Assembly (NCBI RefSeq): GCF_041807905.1 | Contig: NZ_JBGVSA010000003.1 | Location: 62,001 to 126,000, forward strand | DNA length: 64,000 nucleotides | Direction of reading: 5' to 3' | Source of the DNA: JBGVSA01 sp041807905 | GTDB lineage: Bacteria; Pseudomonadota; Gammaproteobacteria; Burkholderiales; Rhodocyclaceae | Shown: positions 44,929 to 53,530 of the stretch, one piece after another | How the letters are laid out: each line of letters opens with the position of its first letter | How positions within the stretch are numbered: the stretch's first letter is position 1 | Notes under the pieces: generated by a model | Told to the model about the DNA's origin: nothing | The model's database searches: none | The model's input: only the letters and a program-made list of their open reading frames with translations | Program-made: the position numbers and the translations under genes

Positions 44929-45420
44929 TCAGTCGAAGGTGCGGGAGAAGTGCCGCTCCACCGCCGCCTTGACGGCGGTTACCGCTTCGGCAAAGCGGCC
45001 CGGCGCCGCGGTTTTCTGCACATAAAGCGGAATGGTCGATTGATTGGCGATCGTCACGCGGATGCGATTGTCATCGATGAGAAATTCGACCGGAACGTTT
45101 ACATCAAGCTTCGGATGCAGGTTCGGGCCCTTTTCGAGGGTGAGCTGGATCGCAAACCGCAGGACGTCATCGTGGCCCAGGAGTTGTTGCGGCTGACGGG
45201 GCACGAATGCGCCGCCCTCGACCTCACCCAGTTGAACGTAGCGGTGTGTCTTCAGGTTCCGGTCCTGCCACGTGGACGCAGGCAGATCCAGCGAGGCTTC
45301 GAACTCATCGACCATCTGCTGGGCAGAATCCTGAAGAATGGTGCGCCAGTGATCCGCGCGACGTTTGCAGAATAGCGTGTAGGTCTTTGTGAGGTCCGCG
45401 TAGTTCACTTTGGGCTCCAT
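44929..45420 (-). CDS. Hypothetical protein (163 aa)
   Basis: ATG 45420 starts MEPKVNYADLTKTYTLFCKR; a longer start at 45456 is possible, and neither has a good Shine-Dalgarno. The sequence is soluble, with a central QLTLEKGPNLHPKLDVNVPV beta-rich part and a C-terminal amphipathic helix (AVTAVKAAVERHFSRTF). Composition and codon use look genuine. I do not recognise a family. It converges on the oxygenase gene. Confidence 0.6.
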   Translation of the reverse strand: MEPKVNYADLTKTYTLFCKRRADHWRTILQDSAQQMVDEFEASLDLPASTWQDRNLKTHRYVQLGEVEGGAFVPRQPQQLLGHDDVLRFAIQLTLEKGPNLHPKLDVNVPVEFLIDDNRIRVTIANQSTIPLYVQKTAAPGRFAEAVTAVKAAVERHFSRTFD

Positions 45421-45680
45421 GGGATTTCGGGTGGGGCCAATGGTAGCCATGCTCATTGCGCGAACATTGACGCATTGCAGGTGCCAACACGCAGATCAGG
45501 GCCTCGCCCCTCTTTTGCGACTTACCCAACAAGGCTCCTCCATGCGCGTGTAAGACTTCGGGTGAGGACCGCAGCCAACGCCGCCCCCTCAGGGTCTAAC
45601 AACGCGCGCGCGAGTGCTGGAAGACGGAATTGCGCGCGAGCGCTTGCCGACGACACGGGGCGCACGGCAAGCGCACGCCG

Positions 45681-46178
45681 CTATTTGGCGCTCTTTGCCT
45701 CGACGTTGATCTTCTGCGCGAGGGCCGAAAGTTTCTCATCCGCGCCCTTCTCTTCCGCCATCGTGGCCTTGAGCGGCTCGAGCGCCTGCGTCAGCCCCAA
45801 CTGCTTGGCGAAAGTCAGGATCGTGCCGTAGCTTGCGATTTCGTAGTGCTCCACCTTCTGCGCGGCACCGATGAGTGCGGCATCAAGCACCGCACCCTTC
45901 TCTATTTCGTCGATCACCTCCTTGCCTTCCTCAACCAGGCCCTCCATGGCCATGCACTTGACGCGCTTGAGCTTGAGGCCGGCTGCTTCGACGAACTGGT
46001 CGATACGCTCGACCTGACCCTGTGTCTCCGTGAGGTGGCTCTCGAACGCGGCGACAAGATCGGGATTGCTGGCGGCCCGCGCCATCTTCGGCAGCGCCTT
46101 CGTCAGTTGCTTTTCGGCGCTGTAGATATCGGAAAGTTCGTGAATGAACAGGTCGTTCAGAGTCTGTCTGGCAGGCAT
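45681..46178 (-). CDS. DUF892 ferritin-like protein (YciE/YciF family)
   Basis: ATG 46178 with GGAG gives 165 residues, all helical. The LNDLFIHELSDIYSAEKQLTK opening, and the central KVEHYEIASYGT (His and Glu of the di-iron-like site), identify DUF892. YciF-type proteins fold as ferritin-like bundles and are usually induced by stress; the enzymatic role is not established. An upstream ATG at 46202 is less likely. It is a single gene. Confidence 0.87.
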   Translation of the reverse strand: MPARQTLNDLFIHELSDIYSAEKQLTKALPKMARAASNPDLVAAFESHLTETQGQVERIDQFVEAAGLKLKRVKCMAMEGLVEEGKEVIDEIEKGAVLDAALIGAAQKVEHYEIASYGTILTFAKQLGLTQALEPLKATMAEEKGADEKLSALAQKINVEAKSAK

Positions 46179-46320
46179 GGTCTTCTCCGGAAATGGATTC
46201 AATTCGAATGAATGCCAGCGTTGCTGGCCGTCACTTGCTCAGCACATCACATACCCATCCCGGACTCTCTCGTCCGATGATCGCGCAGTGGCGATGGCGT
46301 GACGAGAACGACGAGGACAC

Positions 46321-46941
46321 CTAAGTGCCCGACGGCGACCACGCGGCGATGATCTCCGCCACGTCGGCCACTTCTATCTGGAATCTGAAGCGCTGACGGT
46401 ACAGGTTCATCTGCGCGTCATGCGTCTGGTCGCTCGAACTGCACACTGCGTCGGCGGCGACGATCACACGGAAGCCACAGTCAACGGCCGCAGCGACCGC
46501 GGCGGCGACGCAGACGTCAGTCTCGGTGCCGGTGACGACGAGCGTCTGCGCATTACGCGCCGCAAGCGCGGCGCGTAGCCCAGTATCGTGAAACGGCGAG
46601 TATCCGGCCTTGTCGATGACCGTGTGGCCGACTGCCAGTTCGGCGAGCGGCGCGGCCAGTTCGATCAGGCGTGGGTCGATCTCGGCGAGCGTCATGTGGT
46701 GCCAGTGACGGTAGTACCGTTGCCAGGCGCCGAGCGCGTCATTTGTCGTACGTGGCGGAATGAAGCGCGTGTAGATGGCAGCCTCCGGCGCGTGACGTAC
46801 CAGGCGCACGACGTTGGGCAGCACGCGCTCGAACCACGGTGCGCACCATTCGGAGCCGGTCGCGAACATGCGCTGCATGTCCACGCACAGATGAATCGTC
46901 TGCCGTGGCGGCAAGGGACCGAAGGCAAGCGGCGGGCTCAT
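46321..46941 (-). CDS. Isochorismatase-family cysteine hydrolase
   Basis: The 206-residue protein has the catalytic set Asp21 (LCVDMQRMF), Lys111 (VIDKAGYSPF) and Cys144 (TGTETDVCVAAAV) of the isochorismatase/nicotinamidase fold. Substrates in this family range from nicotinamide to carbamoylated amines; none can be assigned here. It follows the SDR gene on the same strand by 33 bp, suggesting one operon. Confidence 0.87.
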   Translation of the reverse strand: MSPPLAFGPLPPRQTIHLCVDMQRMFATGSEWCAPWFERVLPNVVRLVRHAPEAAIYTRFIPPRTTNDALGAWQRYYRHWHHMTLAEIDPRLIELAAPLAELAVGHTVIDKAGYSPFHDTGLRAALAARNAQTLVVTGTETDVCVAAAVAAAVDCGFRVIVAADAVCSSSDQTHDAQMNLYRQRFRFQIEVADVAEIIAAWSPSGT

Positions 46942-46974
46942 CGACCGGCCACGACGATGTACGCGGCCATCGCA

Positions 46975-47760
46975 TCAGCCCTGCAACTGCGACTGGCCGC
47001 CATCGATCCACACGGGCGTCCCCGTGATGTGCGCCGAACGCTTGGAGGCGAGGAACAGCACCAGCTCCGCGACATCCTCCGGCGAGCCCGGCTGTCCGCC
47101 GGTCAAGGGAACAGTGCCGCGCGGGTATTCGGCGGGCTCCTTCTCGCGCTCCACGTTGCGGCGCCGCGTGTTGTCCTCGATTTCGGTGTCGATCGCGCCC
47201 GGGCAGATGGCGTTGACGCGGATGCGATGCTTGGCCAGTTCCAGCGCCAGCATGCGCACCATCACCATCTGTCCGGCCTTGGTGCATGCGTATGCCGTAG
47301 CGCCCGTGTTACTGAATACGCGCGTGCCGTTGATCGATGAGACGACGATGATCGAACCACCGCCCGCCTTCTTGAGATGCGGCACGACGTAGTGCAAGGT
47401 CAAGTACGTACCGAACAGATTGGTGTGCACGGTGTGGCTCCAATCATCCGGCTGCAGCTCGTCGATGGGCGCCCACACGCCGTTGATGCCCGCATTGGCG
47501 AGCACGATGTCGATGCGCCCCGCCCGCGACACGAATCCCTCGATGGCGGCACCCAGCTTCACCACGTCGCTCACGTCGACGGTGATCGGAATACCTCGCC
47601 CACCTTTTTCCGCGATCTCCTGTGCTACCGCCAAGCCTTCGTCGGACGCATGCGTCAGCACGCCCACGGTCGCACCTTCCGCCGCCAGCCGCAGCGCCGC
47701 CGCCCGCCCGATGCCTGACCCTGCGCCCGTTACCAACGCCACCGATCCTCTCAATTCCAT
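46975..47760 (-). CDS. Short-chain dehydrogenase/reductase
   Basis: ATG 47760 with GGAGG upstream gives 261 residues. TGAGSGIG (11-18) binds the dinucleotide; NAGIN, Ser near 142, Tyr157 and Lys161 (YACTK) form the active site, all conserved. It is a classical NAD(P)-dependent alcohol or ketone oxidoreductase with unknown substrate, upstream of the isochorismatase-family hydrolase. Confidence 0.92.
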   Translation of the reverse strand: MELRGSVALVTGAGSGIGRAAALRLAAEGATVGVLTHASDEGLAVAQEIAEKGGRGIPITVDVSDVVKLGAAIEGFVSRAGRIDIVLANAGINGVWAPIDELQPDDWSHTVHTNLFGTYLTLHYVVPHLKKAGGGSIIVVSSINGTRVFSNTGATAYACTKAGQMVMVRMLALELAKHRIRVNAICPGAIDTEIEDNTRRRNVEREKEPAEYPRGTVPLTGGQPGSPEDVAELVLFLASKRSAHITGTPVWIDGGQSQLQG

Positions 47761-48211
47761 GATCGCCCCCTCCTGCGGCAAGGAGCGCAAGCTTCGCTCC
47801 CTCCGCCTTCGCGCCCCCACGCGACGCCAATGCCCTCGCGAATTGCGTAAGTTCTACAGGGAACGTGAAATCTTTTCCGTCAGCGCACCGAATCGATGGT
47901 GTTGCACACACCGTCCGAAAGTCGTCCGGCGCCGGCAGGCCCGACAGGTCGCCGATGCCCCTCTTCATGCCGAGCGACGAGATGAGAAACGAACAGGCAA
48001 CGCAAGGCGATCTGTAACGACAGGATTGCCAATTGGACGGTGGCCTCCGAAATATCAAACGCACGCAGCAAAAGCGCCGCGCGCAGCCGGCCCCGTGGCC
48101 CCTCTCTTCGCTGCGCGGTCCGGGCCGCTACGCCGTCGGCATGGCGACCGAGGCCCAAGGCAACGATCGCGGGATACAACGGCGCCGATGCTGCGTCATC
48201 CGGAACAAGCT
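47761..48211. other. Intergenic region between the autotransporter end and the SDR gene
   Basis: This 451-bp stretch has no convincing ORF, RNA gene or terminator hairpin that I can see. It must hold the promoter of the SDR-hydrolase pair and the end of the autotransporter transcript. Confidence 0.5.
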
Positions 48212-51200
48212 TCACCACGCGTACTTGAGCCCCAGACTGACGCTGTTGCCGGAATAGCCACTCCCGCGCTGCATCTCGGCACTGCCCCAGAGAGTCAGAC
48301 TGCGCGTCACGTTACCTTCCACCCCGAGCTTGAACTCGGCCATGTCGGTCGGCAGTCCGTCGCGCACCGCGATGCCGTCCAGGGCCACCGTCTGCGAGTT
48401 GCTGCCGTGCCACCAATTCACTTCCGCAAACGGACGGACACGCTGCTGGTTCCGGTAAATTTCGGCATACAGCCGCACGCCCAGCCGCATGCTCACGCCA
48501 TCGTCATCCAGGTCCGAGACGACCGTACCATTGCGCTCGATGTGGTTGTCCGCCCGATATGTCGACCCGATCACCTGTGCCTGCGGCTGGATGATTACCC
48601 GGGTACGTTCCTGGCCGCTGCCAACGTCATGCAGCGGGACGCCATAACCAGCCTCCAGCGACGCGGAATACGCTTGGGCGTGGTACTTCTCCTCCGGCAG
48701 GCCGCTGCCCCGGACCTTGTTGTCGAACGACCCACCCAGCAACCAGACGTCCACGTACGGCCCCACCGTCGTGTCCCGCCGGCCATACCAGGTCGCGTAA
48801 GCACCGAAGTTGACGCCGTCGATCGACTGGCTGGCTCGTCCATCGAAGTCCGGCGCAGTGGTCGTGCCGGAACTGTGGACGAGCATGCCCATCACGCCGG
48901 CACGTACGCTGCCGTCCGGGCCCACATTCCAGCGTCCCACGTCGCTGCCCAGGTGCAGCAGATAGCTGTCGTCGTCGTCGTCGAAATTGTCGGTCTTGCG
49001 ACTGCTGCCGAAAGAGCCATGCAACCGTGCCCAGCTATTGGCGTCGGCATTGCCCGAGGTGTCACCGACCAAGCCGGGGGCCTGCGCTTGGCGGTCGTGC
49101 AGCGTGTGCCACTGCGATTGCATCGAGAGCAGACGGTTATCCAGGTAGGAGCCGACCTCCGGGCGGTAGCGGGCCGCGCCCGGGGCTTCTTCGCCCGGAG
49201 CCACCGCGGCGGGAGAAGAGACCAGATACCAATCGTTGGCATTGCCCCCATTGCCGCCCTGCTTGAGCGTGTAGTCGTACGGACCTGCGGCGATGACACC
49301 CGCGGAGCCTGCCCGGTAGCCGTCGGAGGCAGGTGACAGCGCAAAGGCGTCGGTCGTGCTGCTTCCACCGACCTTGACCAGATCGATGCCTATGTCGGTC
49401 CGGTCGCCGCTGCCGCCACGATGCAGAACCTGCAGTGCAGTCGTGCCGGAGGCGTTGCCGGCGATGGCGAGTTGATCGTGCGCAGCACCATCGTTGCCCC
49501 ACTGCGTCCCCAGCACCACGGTGCCATTGTTACCCACGTAATTGCCAACGACGGCCAGGACCGCACCCGGCGTGGCATCGGCATTGGCGCTCGCCACGTT
49601 AACAGTGCCGGCATTGCTCAGGACAGCGACGGTTTGATTGAGGCCATTGGCGTCCAGTGCTGCGCCGGGCGCCACCGTCACCGCCGAATCGCGGCTGAAG
49701 CTATTGGCCGCGCCCGCCGCGAAGGTTCCGGAATTGACCAACGTGTCGCCGCTGTAGGTCAGGCCGGCACCTGCCGTCAGGCGACCCGGGCCTTCCTTGT
49801 AGAAGGTACCGGTGCCCGAGACGGCATTGTCGATCTGCCAGTCGGTCGCGGTGTCGACGTGGAACTCGCCCGCATTGGCGACGGCAGCCGTACCCAGGTT
49901 GCCTCCCGTCGAGACGGTCATCGCCGAACCGCTGGCGATACTGAAACGGCCGGAGAAACCGCTGTTGTCGCCAGCAAACGTGACGCGCGCCCCGTCGAAC
50001 ACCTGCACGGTGCCAGCGCCCGAGATGGCCGTCGTCGCGCTGCCATTCGGGATCAATGTCCATGTCGGGTCGTAGGCGGTCGCCGAGCCAAAGGTCAGGA
50101 TGTCCGTCGCGCCGGCGAGAACGATGCCGGCTGCGTTGTTGTACGCGCTCGCCGAATCCACGACCAGTTGCGAACCGTCGGTGACCGTAATCGTGCCGGT
50201 GTAGCCGGGCTGGTCGCCATTGACGTAGACCACGCTGGGGTCGATCACGAAAGAGCCCGCGCCGGACACCGTATTGCTGTCGATGCCGCCGCCGAGCGTC
50301 GTGCCCGCGGCACGCTGCGCATCGGTGACGGTCAGCGTCGATCCGCTGGCGAGGGTGAGCATGCCGCCGGCCACCGTGTCGACCGCGCCGACGTGCTGCG
50401 AATAGCCGTTCGTATCGACTGCCGCGCCCGAGGCCACTCTCAGGTCGGAGGTCCGGCCCAGTGCATTGTCGTTCTGCAAGAGCAGCGTGCCGGTCAGTGC
50501 GTAGGTCGTGCCGGTATAGTCGTTCGAGCGGTTCGACAGCGATACAGAGGCGCCAGCCCCCGCCGCAATCACCAGATCGCCGCTGCCGGTCACCTTGGCG
50601 CCCAGATCACTCGCCAGCCCGGTCGCCCCCGCGGCCGGCGTGAGCACCAATGCGTTGGGTGCGCCACCGCATGTCCCCGTGTTGTTGGCCGTGCACGTGA
50701 TCGTCCCATCCAGCTCGATTTCCTTCAGGCCGTAGCCAACGTACAGGCCGTCCTGCGTCACGCCGTTGGAAGACGAGATGAGGTTGAAGTCATAGCTGGC
50801 TTGCGCCACCCTGGTGCCGCCCTGATCGATCGAGACGACCGTTCCATTGCTGATCGGATTGCCGTTCTGGTCGAGCAGGGTCAGCGCGCCGCCGGTGCCG
50901 ATCACCGGTCCGTTCGCCTGGACCAGTCGGCTGATGGCCGTCGTATCGTCCTGCGCAAGCAATGGCAACGAAGTATCGGGCAAGGGCTGCGTATTGTTGA
51001 AACCGGCAGGCACGTCGACCTGAAGCGTACCGGTGCCGGAGATGTCCAACGTGCCGCTGGTGGCGATGAACGCTGGCGACACCACATCCGCCGGCACCTG
51101 GGCGTTGAAGATCACCTTGCCGCCGTCGAAGCGCAGGCCGCCAATGTTCTCTGTTTCGGCGATACCGGCGCCCGGGCCAACCGTGACCTCACTGCCGTTG

Positions 51201-53530
51201 CCCACCGCAAGCGTCGCGCTGGTCAGCGCGGCGGTGTTGTTCCCGGTCAGCGCAAAGGTGTCGCTTGCCAGCGCCACGGTCCCGGCAAAACCGCTGCCGG
51301 CGGCGGCTGCGCCAAACGAAAAAGCTGCGTTGCTGTTGGATACCGTCAATAGCCCGGTGCCCGTCAGCGCATTGTCGAAATTGAACGCGCCGGCGGTGTT
51401 CGCCGCCAGCGTGCCGTCGGCGGCGATGTCGACATCCCCGCCGCCGAGATTGGTGGTCGATGTCGCGCTCGCCGCATCCACCGCCAGCGTGCCTGCGCCA
51501 ACCTCGGTGCCGCCTGCGTAGTCGTTGGTGGCGGTCAGCAGCAGCGTGCCGCCGCCGGTCTTGGTGAGCCCGCCCGCACCGTCGATCGTGCCCGTGTGCG
51601 TGAGCACGGTGCCGCCGACCGTATCGAAAACACCACCCTCCTGGGCCAGCACCGTGGCTCGCGAAGTGGTGATGTCCGCCGTGGTGCGCAGCGTGCCTCC
51701 GCCCATGCGCAGGCCCCCGGTAGCCGCGCCAAGTGCCGCATCGGCAGAGATCTGCAGCACACCGGACTCGATCGCAGTGCCGCTCGAATAACTGTTGCTG
51801 GTGTTGCTCATGATGAGGGTGCCGAGGCCCGCCTGCACCAGTTCTCCGCCGCCAGAGACCAGCCCGGAGAGAGTCAGCGTATCGGCACGATTGAAGACCA
51901 GCACGCCGTCATCGACGATATCCCCGATGACCGAACCAGTGATGCCGCCGTTGCCAATCTGCAGCGTGCCATTGCTGATCGTCGTGCCGCCGCCATAGGT
52001 GTTGTCGGCTTCCAGCACGGTGGTGCCGGTACCGGCTTGCTCAAACCGGCCGCTGCCCGAGATCGCGTTATGCAGCAGCAGGCTGTCGGAGCGGTCCACG
52101 ACCAAAGCGGCATTGTCGACGATGTTGCCTATGACACTGCCGCTGGTGCCGCCATTGCCCAATTGCAGCACGCCCGCGTTGATCGTCGTGCCGCCTGTGT
52201 ACGAACCGGTGCCGGTCACGACCATGGTGCCGGCCCCGTTCTTGATCGTATTGCCCGTACCGGAGATCGAGCCGGTGTAGACCAGATCGTCCGAGCGATC
52301 GAGAATGACCGTGCCATTGTTGAGTATGTCGCCGAAGATCTGACCAGTGGTACCGCCGTTGCCGACCTGCAGCGAACCAGCGCTCACGGTCGTGCCGCCC
52401 AAGTAGGTATTGGCACCGGTGAGGATGGTCTTGCCGGGGCCGATCTGCTGGACCGATCCGTTGCCGTCGATCGCGCTGGCAATGGCGACCTCGTCCGAGC
52501 GGTTGAACGCGAGCACGCTGTTGTTGTGCACGTCGCCAACGACGCTGCCGGCGGTGCCGCCATCACCCAGTTGCAGCGTGCCAGCATCGATCGAAGTGCC
52601 GCCCGCATAGTTGTTGTCCGCCGCCAGGACGAGCGTACCAGTGCCGCCCTGGACCAGGCGGCCGGAGCCGGAGATGACTCCCTGGATCGATTTGGTGTCG
52701 GACCGGTTCACGACCAGGACGCCGTTGTCGACGATGTCGCCAACCACGTCACCGGTCGTGCCGCCATTGCCGATCTGCAAGGTGCCGCCGCTGATCAGCG
52801 TACCGCCGGTATAGGTATTGTTGGCGGACAGGATCGTGGTCCCGGCGCCTCTTTGTTCCAGCGTGCCAGAGCCCGAGACAGCGGAAGACAAGACCAGTTG
52901 ATTCGAACGGTCGATCACCAGCGCGCCATTGTCGACGATCGGCCCGGGCACGCTGCCCGTGGTGCCGCCATTGCCGAGTTGCAGCGTGCCGGCACTAATC
53001 GTCGTGCCGCCGAAATAGCGGTTGTTGGCGGTCAGCAGTAGCGTGCCGGTACCCGTCTTGGTGAGCGAACCAACGTTGGCAATCGTCCCGTCCAGTTGGA
53101 GCGTGGTTGCCACGCCGGTCGCCGTCTCGGTCTCAAAGGTGCCGCCGCCGGGGCCCAATATCACCGCACGCGAACTGGTCATGTCCGCCGTGGCCTGCAA
53201 CGCGCCACCGCTATTGAGCCGCAACCTGCTGGTACTGGCACCCAGATTGGTCTCAGACGAGACTGCCAGCGTGCCGCCATCGATCGACGTGTCGCCGGCG
53301 TAGGTGTTGATTCCGGACAGCACCAGCGTGCCGGCATCGGTCTTGCGCAGGCCGCCGCTCCCCGTCAGTGGAGCGCTCACGGTGGCGGTCATGGCAGCAC
53401 CGGCAGACGTGCCGTCGCCGACACGGATGGTGGGATCGCTACCGACGAGCAGGACCTGCCCCCCCCTGCAACAGATAACCATCGGTACCGAACTGCATGC
53501 CCGCAGCGTCGACTGCCCCACCAGCGTCAT
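48212..53530 (-). CDS. Autotransporter, second part: passenger repeats and outer-membrane beta-barrel (frameshifted from the upstream frame)
   Basis: This 1,772-codon frame is the continuation of the frame at 53439-57878. From about 53458 onward it reads QVLLVGSDPTIRVGDGT, which continues the first copy's pattern after the G run; its first ~24 codons are out-of-frame noise. It carries six 204-bp beta-helix repeats, further passenger repeats (VLSG.NTY.GGT pattern) and a linker helix (YLDNRLLSMQSQWHTLHDRQ). The last ~275 residues are an autotransporter barrel from WARLHGSFG, ending LGLKYAW with the terminal aromatic needed for BAM recognition. No promoter or ribosome-binding site supports independent expression, so it is made only if the frame is restored. 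Confidence 0.82.
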   Translation of the reverse strand: MTLVGQSTLRACSSVPMVICCRGGQVLLVGSDPTIRVGDGTSAGAAMTATVSAPLTGSGGLRKTDAGTLVLSGINTYAGDTSIDGGTLAVSSETNLGASTSRLRLNSGGALQATADMTSSRAVILGPGGGTFETETATGVATTLQLDGTIANVGSLTKTGTGTLLLTANNRYFGGTTISAGTLQLGNGGTTGSVPGPIVDNGALVIDRSNQLVLSSAVSGSGTLEQRGAGTTILSANNTYTGGTLISGGTLQIGNGGTTGDVVGDIVDNGVLVVNRSDTKSIQGVISGSGRLVQGGTGTLVLAADNNYAGGTSIDAGTLQLGDGGTAGSVVGDVHNNSVLAFNRSDEVAIASAIDGNGSVQQIGPGKTILTGANTYLGGTTVSAGSLQVGNGGTTGQIFGDILNNGTVILDRSDDLVYTGSISGTGNTIKNGAGTMVVTGTGSYTGGTTINAGVLQLGNGGTSGSVIGNIVDNAALVVDRSDSLLLHNAISGSGRFEQAGTGTTVLEADNTYGGGTTISNGTLQIGNGGITGSVIGDIVDDGVLVFNRADTLTLSGLVSGGGELVQAGLGTLIMSNTSNSYSSGTAIESGVLQISADAALGAATGGLRMGGGTLRTTADITTSRATVLAQEGGVFDTVGGTVLTHTGTIDGAGGLTKTGGGTLLLTATNDYAGGTEVGAGTLAVDAASATSTTNLGGGDVDIAADGTLAANTAGAFNFDNALTGTGLLTVSNSNAAFSFGAAAAGSGFAGTVALASDTFALTGNNTAALTSATLAVGNGSEVTVGPGAGIAETENIGGLRFDGGKVIFNAQVPADVVSPAFIATSGTLDISGTGTLQVDVPAGFNNTQPLPDTSLPLLAQDDTTAISRLVQANGPVIGTGGALTLLDQNGNPISNGTVVSIDQGGTRVAQASYDFNLISSSNGVTQDGLYVGYGLKEIELDGTITCTANNTGTCGGAPNALVLTPAAGATGLASDLGAKVTGSGDLVIAAGAGASVSLSNRSNDYTGTTYALTGTLLLQNDNALGRTSDLRVASGAAVDTNGYSQHVGAVDTVAGGMLTLASGSTLTVTDAQRAAGTTLGGGIDSNTVSGAGSFVIDPSVVYVNGDQPGYTGTITVTDGSQLVVDSASAYNNAAGIVLAGATDILTFGSATAYDPTWTLIPNGSATTAISGAGTVQVFDGARVTFAGDNSGFSGRFSIASGSAMTVSTGGNLGTAAVANAGEFHVDTATDWQIDNAVSGTGTFYKEGPGRLTAGAGLTYSGDTLVNSGTFAAGAANSFSRDSAVTVAPGAALDANGLNQTVAVLSNAGTVNVASANADATPGAVLAVVGNYVGNNGTVVLGTQWGNDGAAHDQLAIAGNASGTTALQVLHRGGSGDRTDIGIDLVKVGGSSTTDAFALSPASDGYRAGSAGVIAAGPYDYTLKQGGNGGNANDWYLVSSPAAVAPGEEAPGAARYRPEVGSYLDNRLLSMQSQWHTLHDRQAQAPGLVGDTSGNADANSWARLHGSFGSSRKTDNFDDDDDSYLLHLGSDVGRWNVGPDGSVRAGVMGMLVHSSGTTTAPDFDGRASQSIDGVNFGAYATWYGRRDTTVGPYVDVWLLGGSFDNKVRGSGLPEEKYHAQAYSASLEAGYGVPLHDVGSGQERTRVIIQPQAQVIGSTYRADNHIERNGTVVSDLDDDGVSMRLGVRLYAEIYRNQQRVRPFAEVNWWHGSNSQTVALDGIAVRDGLPTDMAEFKLGVEGNVTRSLTLWGSAEMQRGSGYSGNSVSLGLKYAW
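51764..52990 (-). repeat. Six tandem 204-bp beta-helix units in the passenger
   Basis: Starts at 52990, 52786, 52582, 52378, 52174 and 51970 are exactly 204 bp apart; the last unit is 207 bp. Each encodes 68 residues with consensus GTLQ.GNGG..G...GDI.DN..L...RSD....S..ISG.G...Q.G.GT..L...NTY.GGT.I. They are diverged rather than identical, so the array is old. Confidence 0.85.

Noticed and set aside
45457..45680. Possible small RNA or gene remnant between the hypothetical and DUF892 genes
   Set aside because: No convincing hairpin-T-run, promoter or coding frame was seen in these 224 bp.
51764..52990. 204-bp tandem units considered as a CRISPR-like or satellite array
   Set aside because: They are coding, in frame, diverged and encode a beta-helix repeat, with no short palindromic repeats or unique spacers.
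49421..53041. Long plus-strand open frames (643, 481 aa) opposite the autotransporter
   Set aside because: They are antisense frames kept open by the GC-rich, repetitive coding sequence on the minus strand. They have no family resemblance, no ribosome-binding sites and low-complexity Arg/Ala composition.
53467..53530. Independent start (ATG 53530) for the C-terminal autotransporter frame
   Set aside because: The first ~24 residues are out-of-frame with the homologous first copy and contain no signal peptide, so a protein from this start could not be exported. The frame is better read as a continuation of the upstream one.
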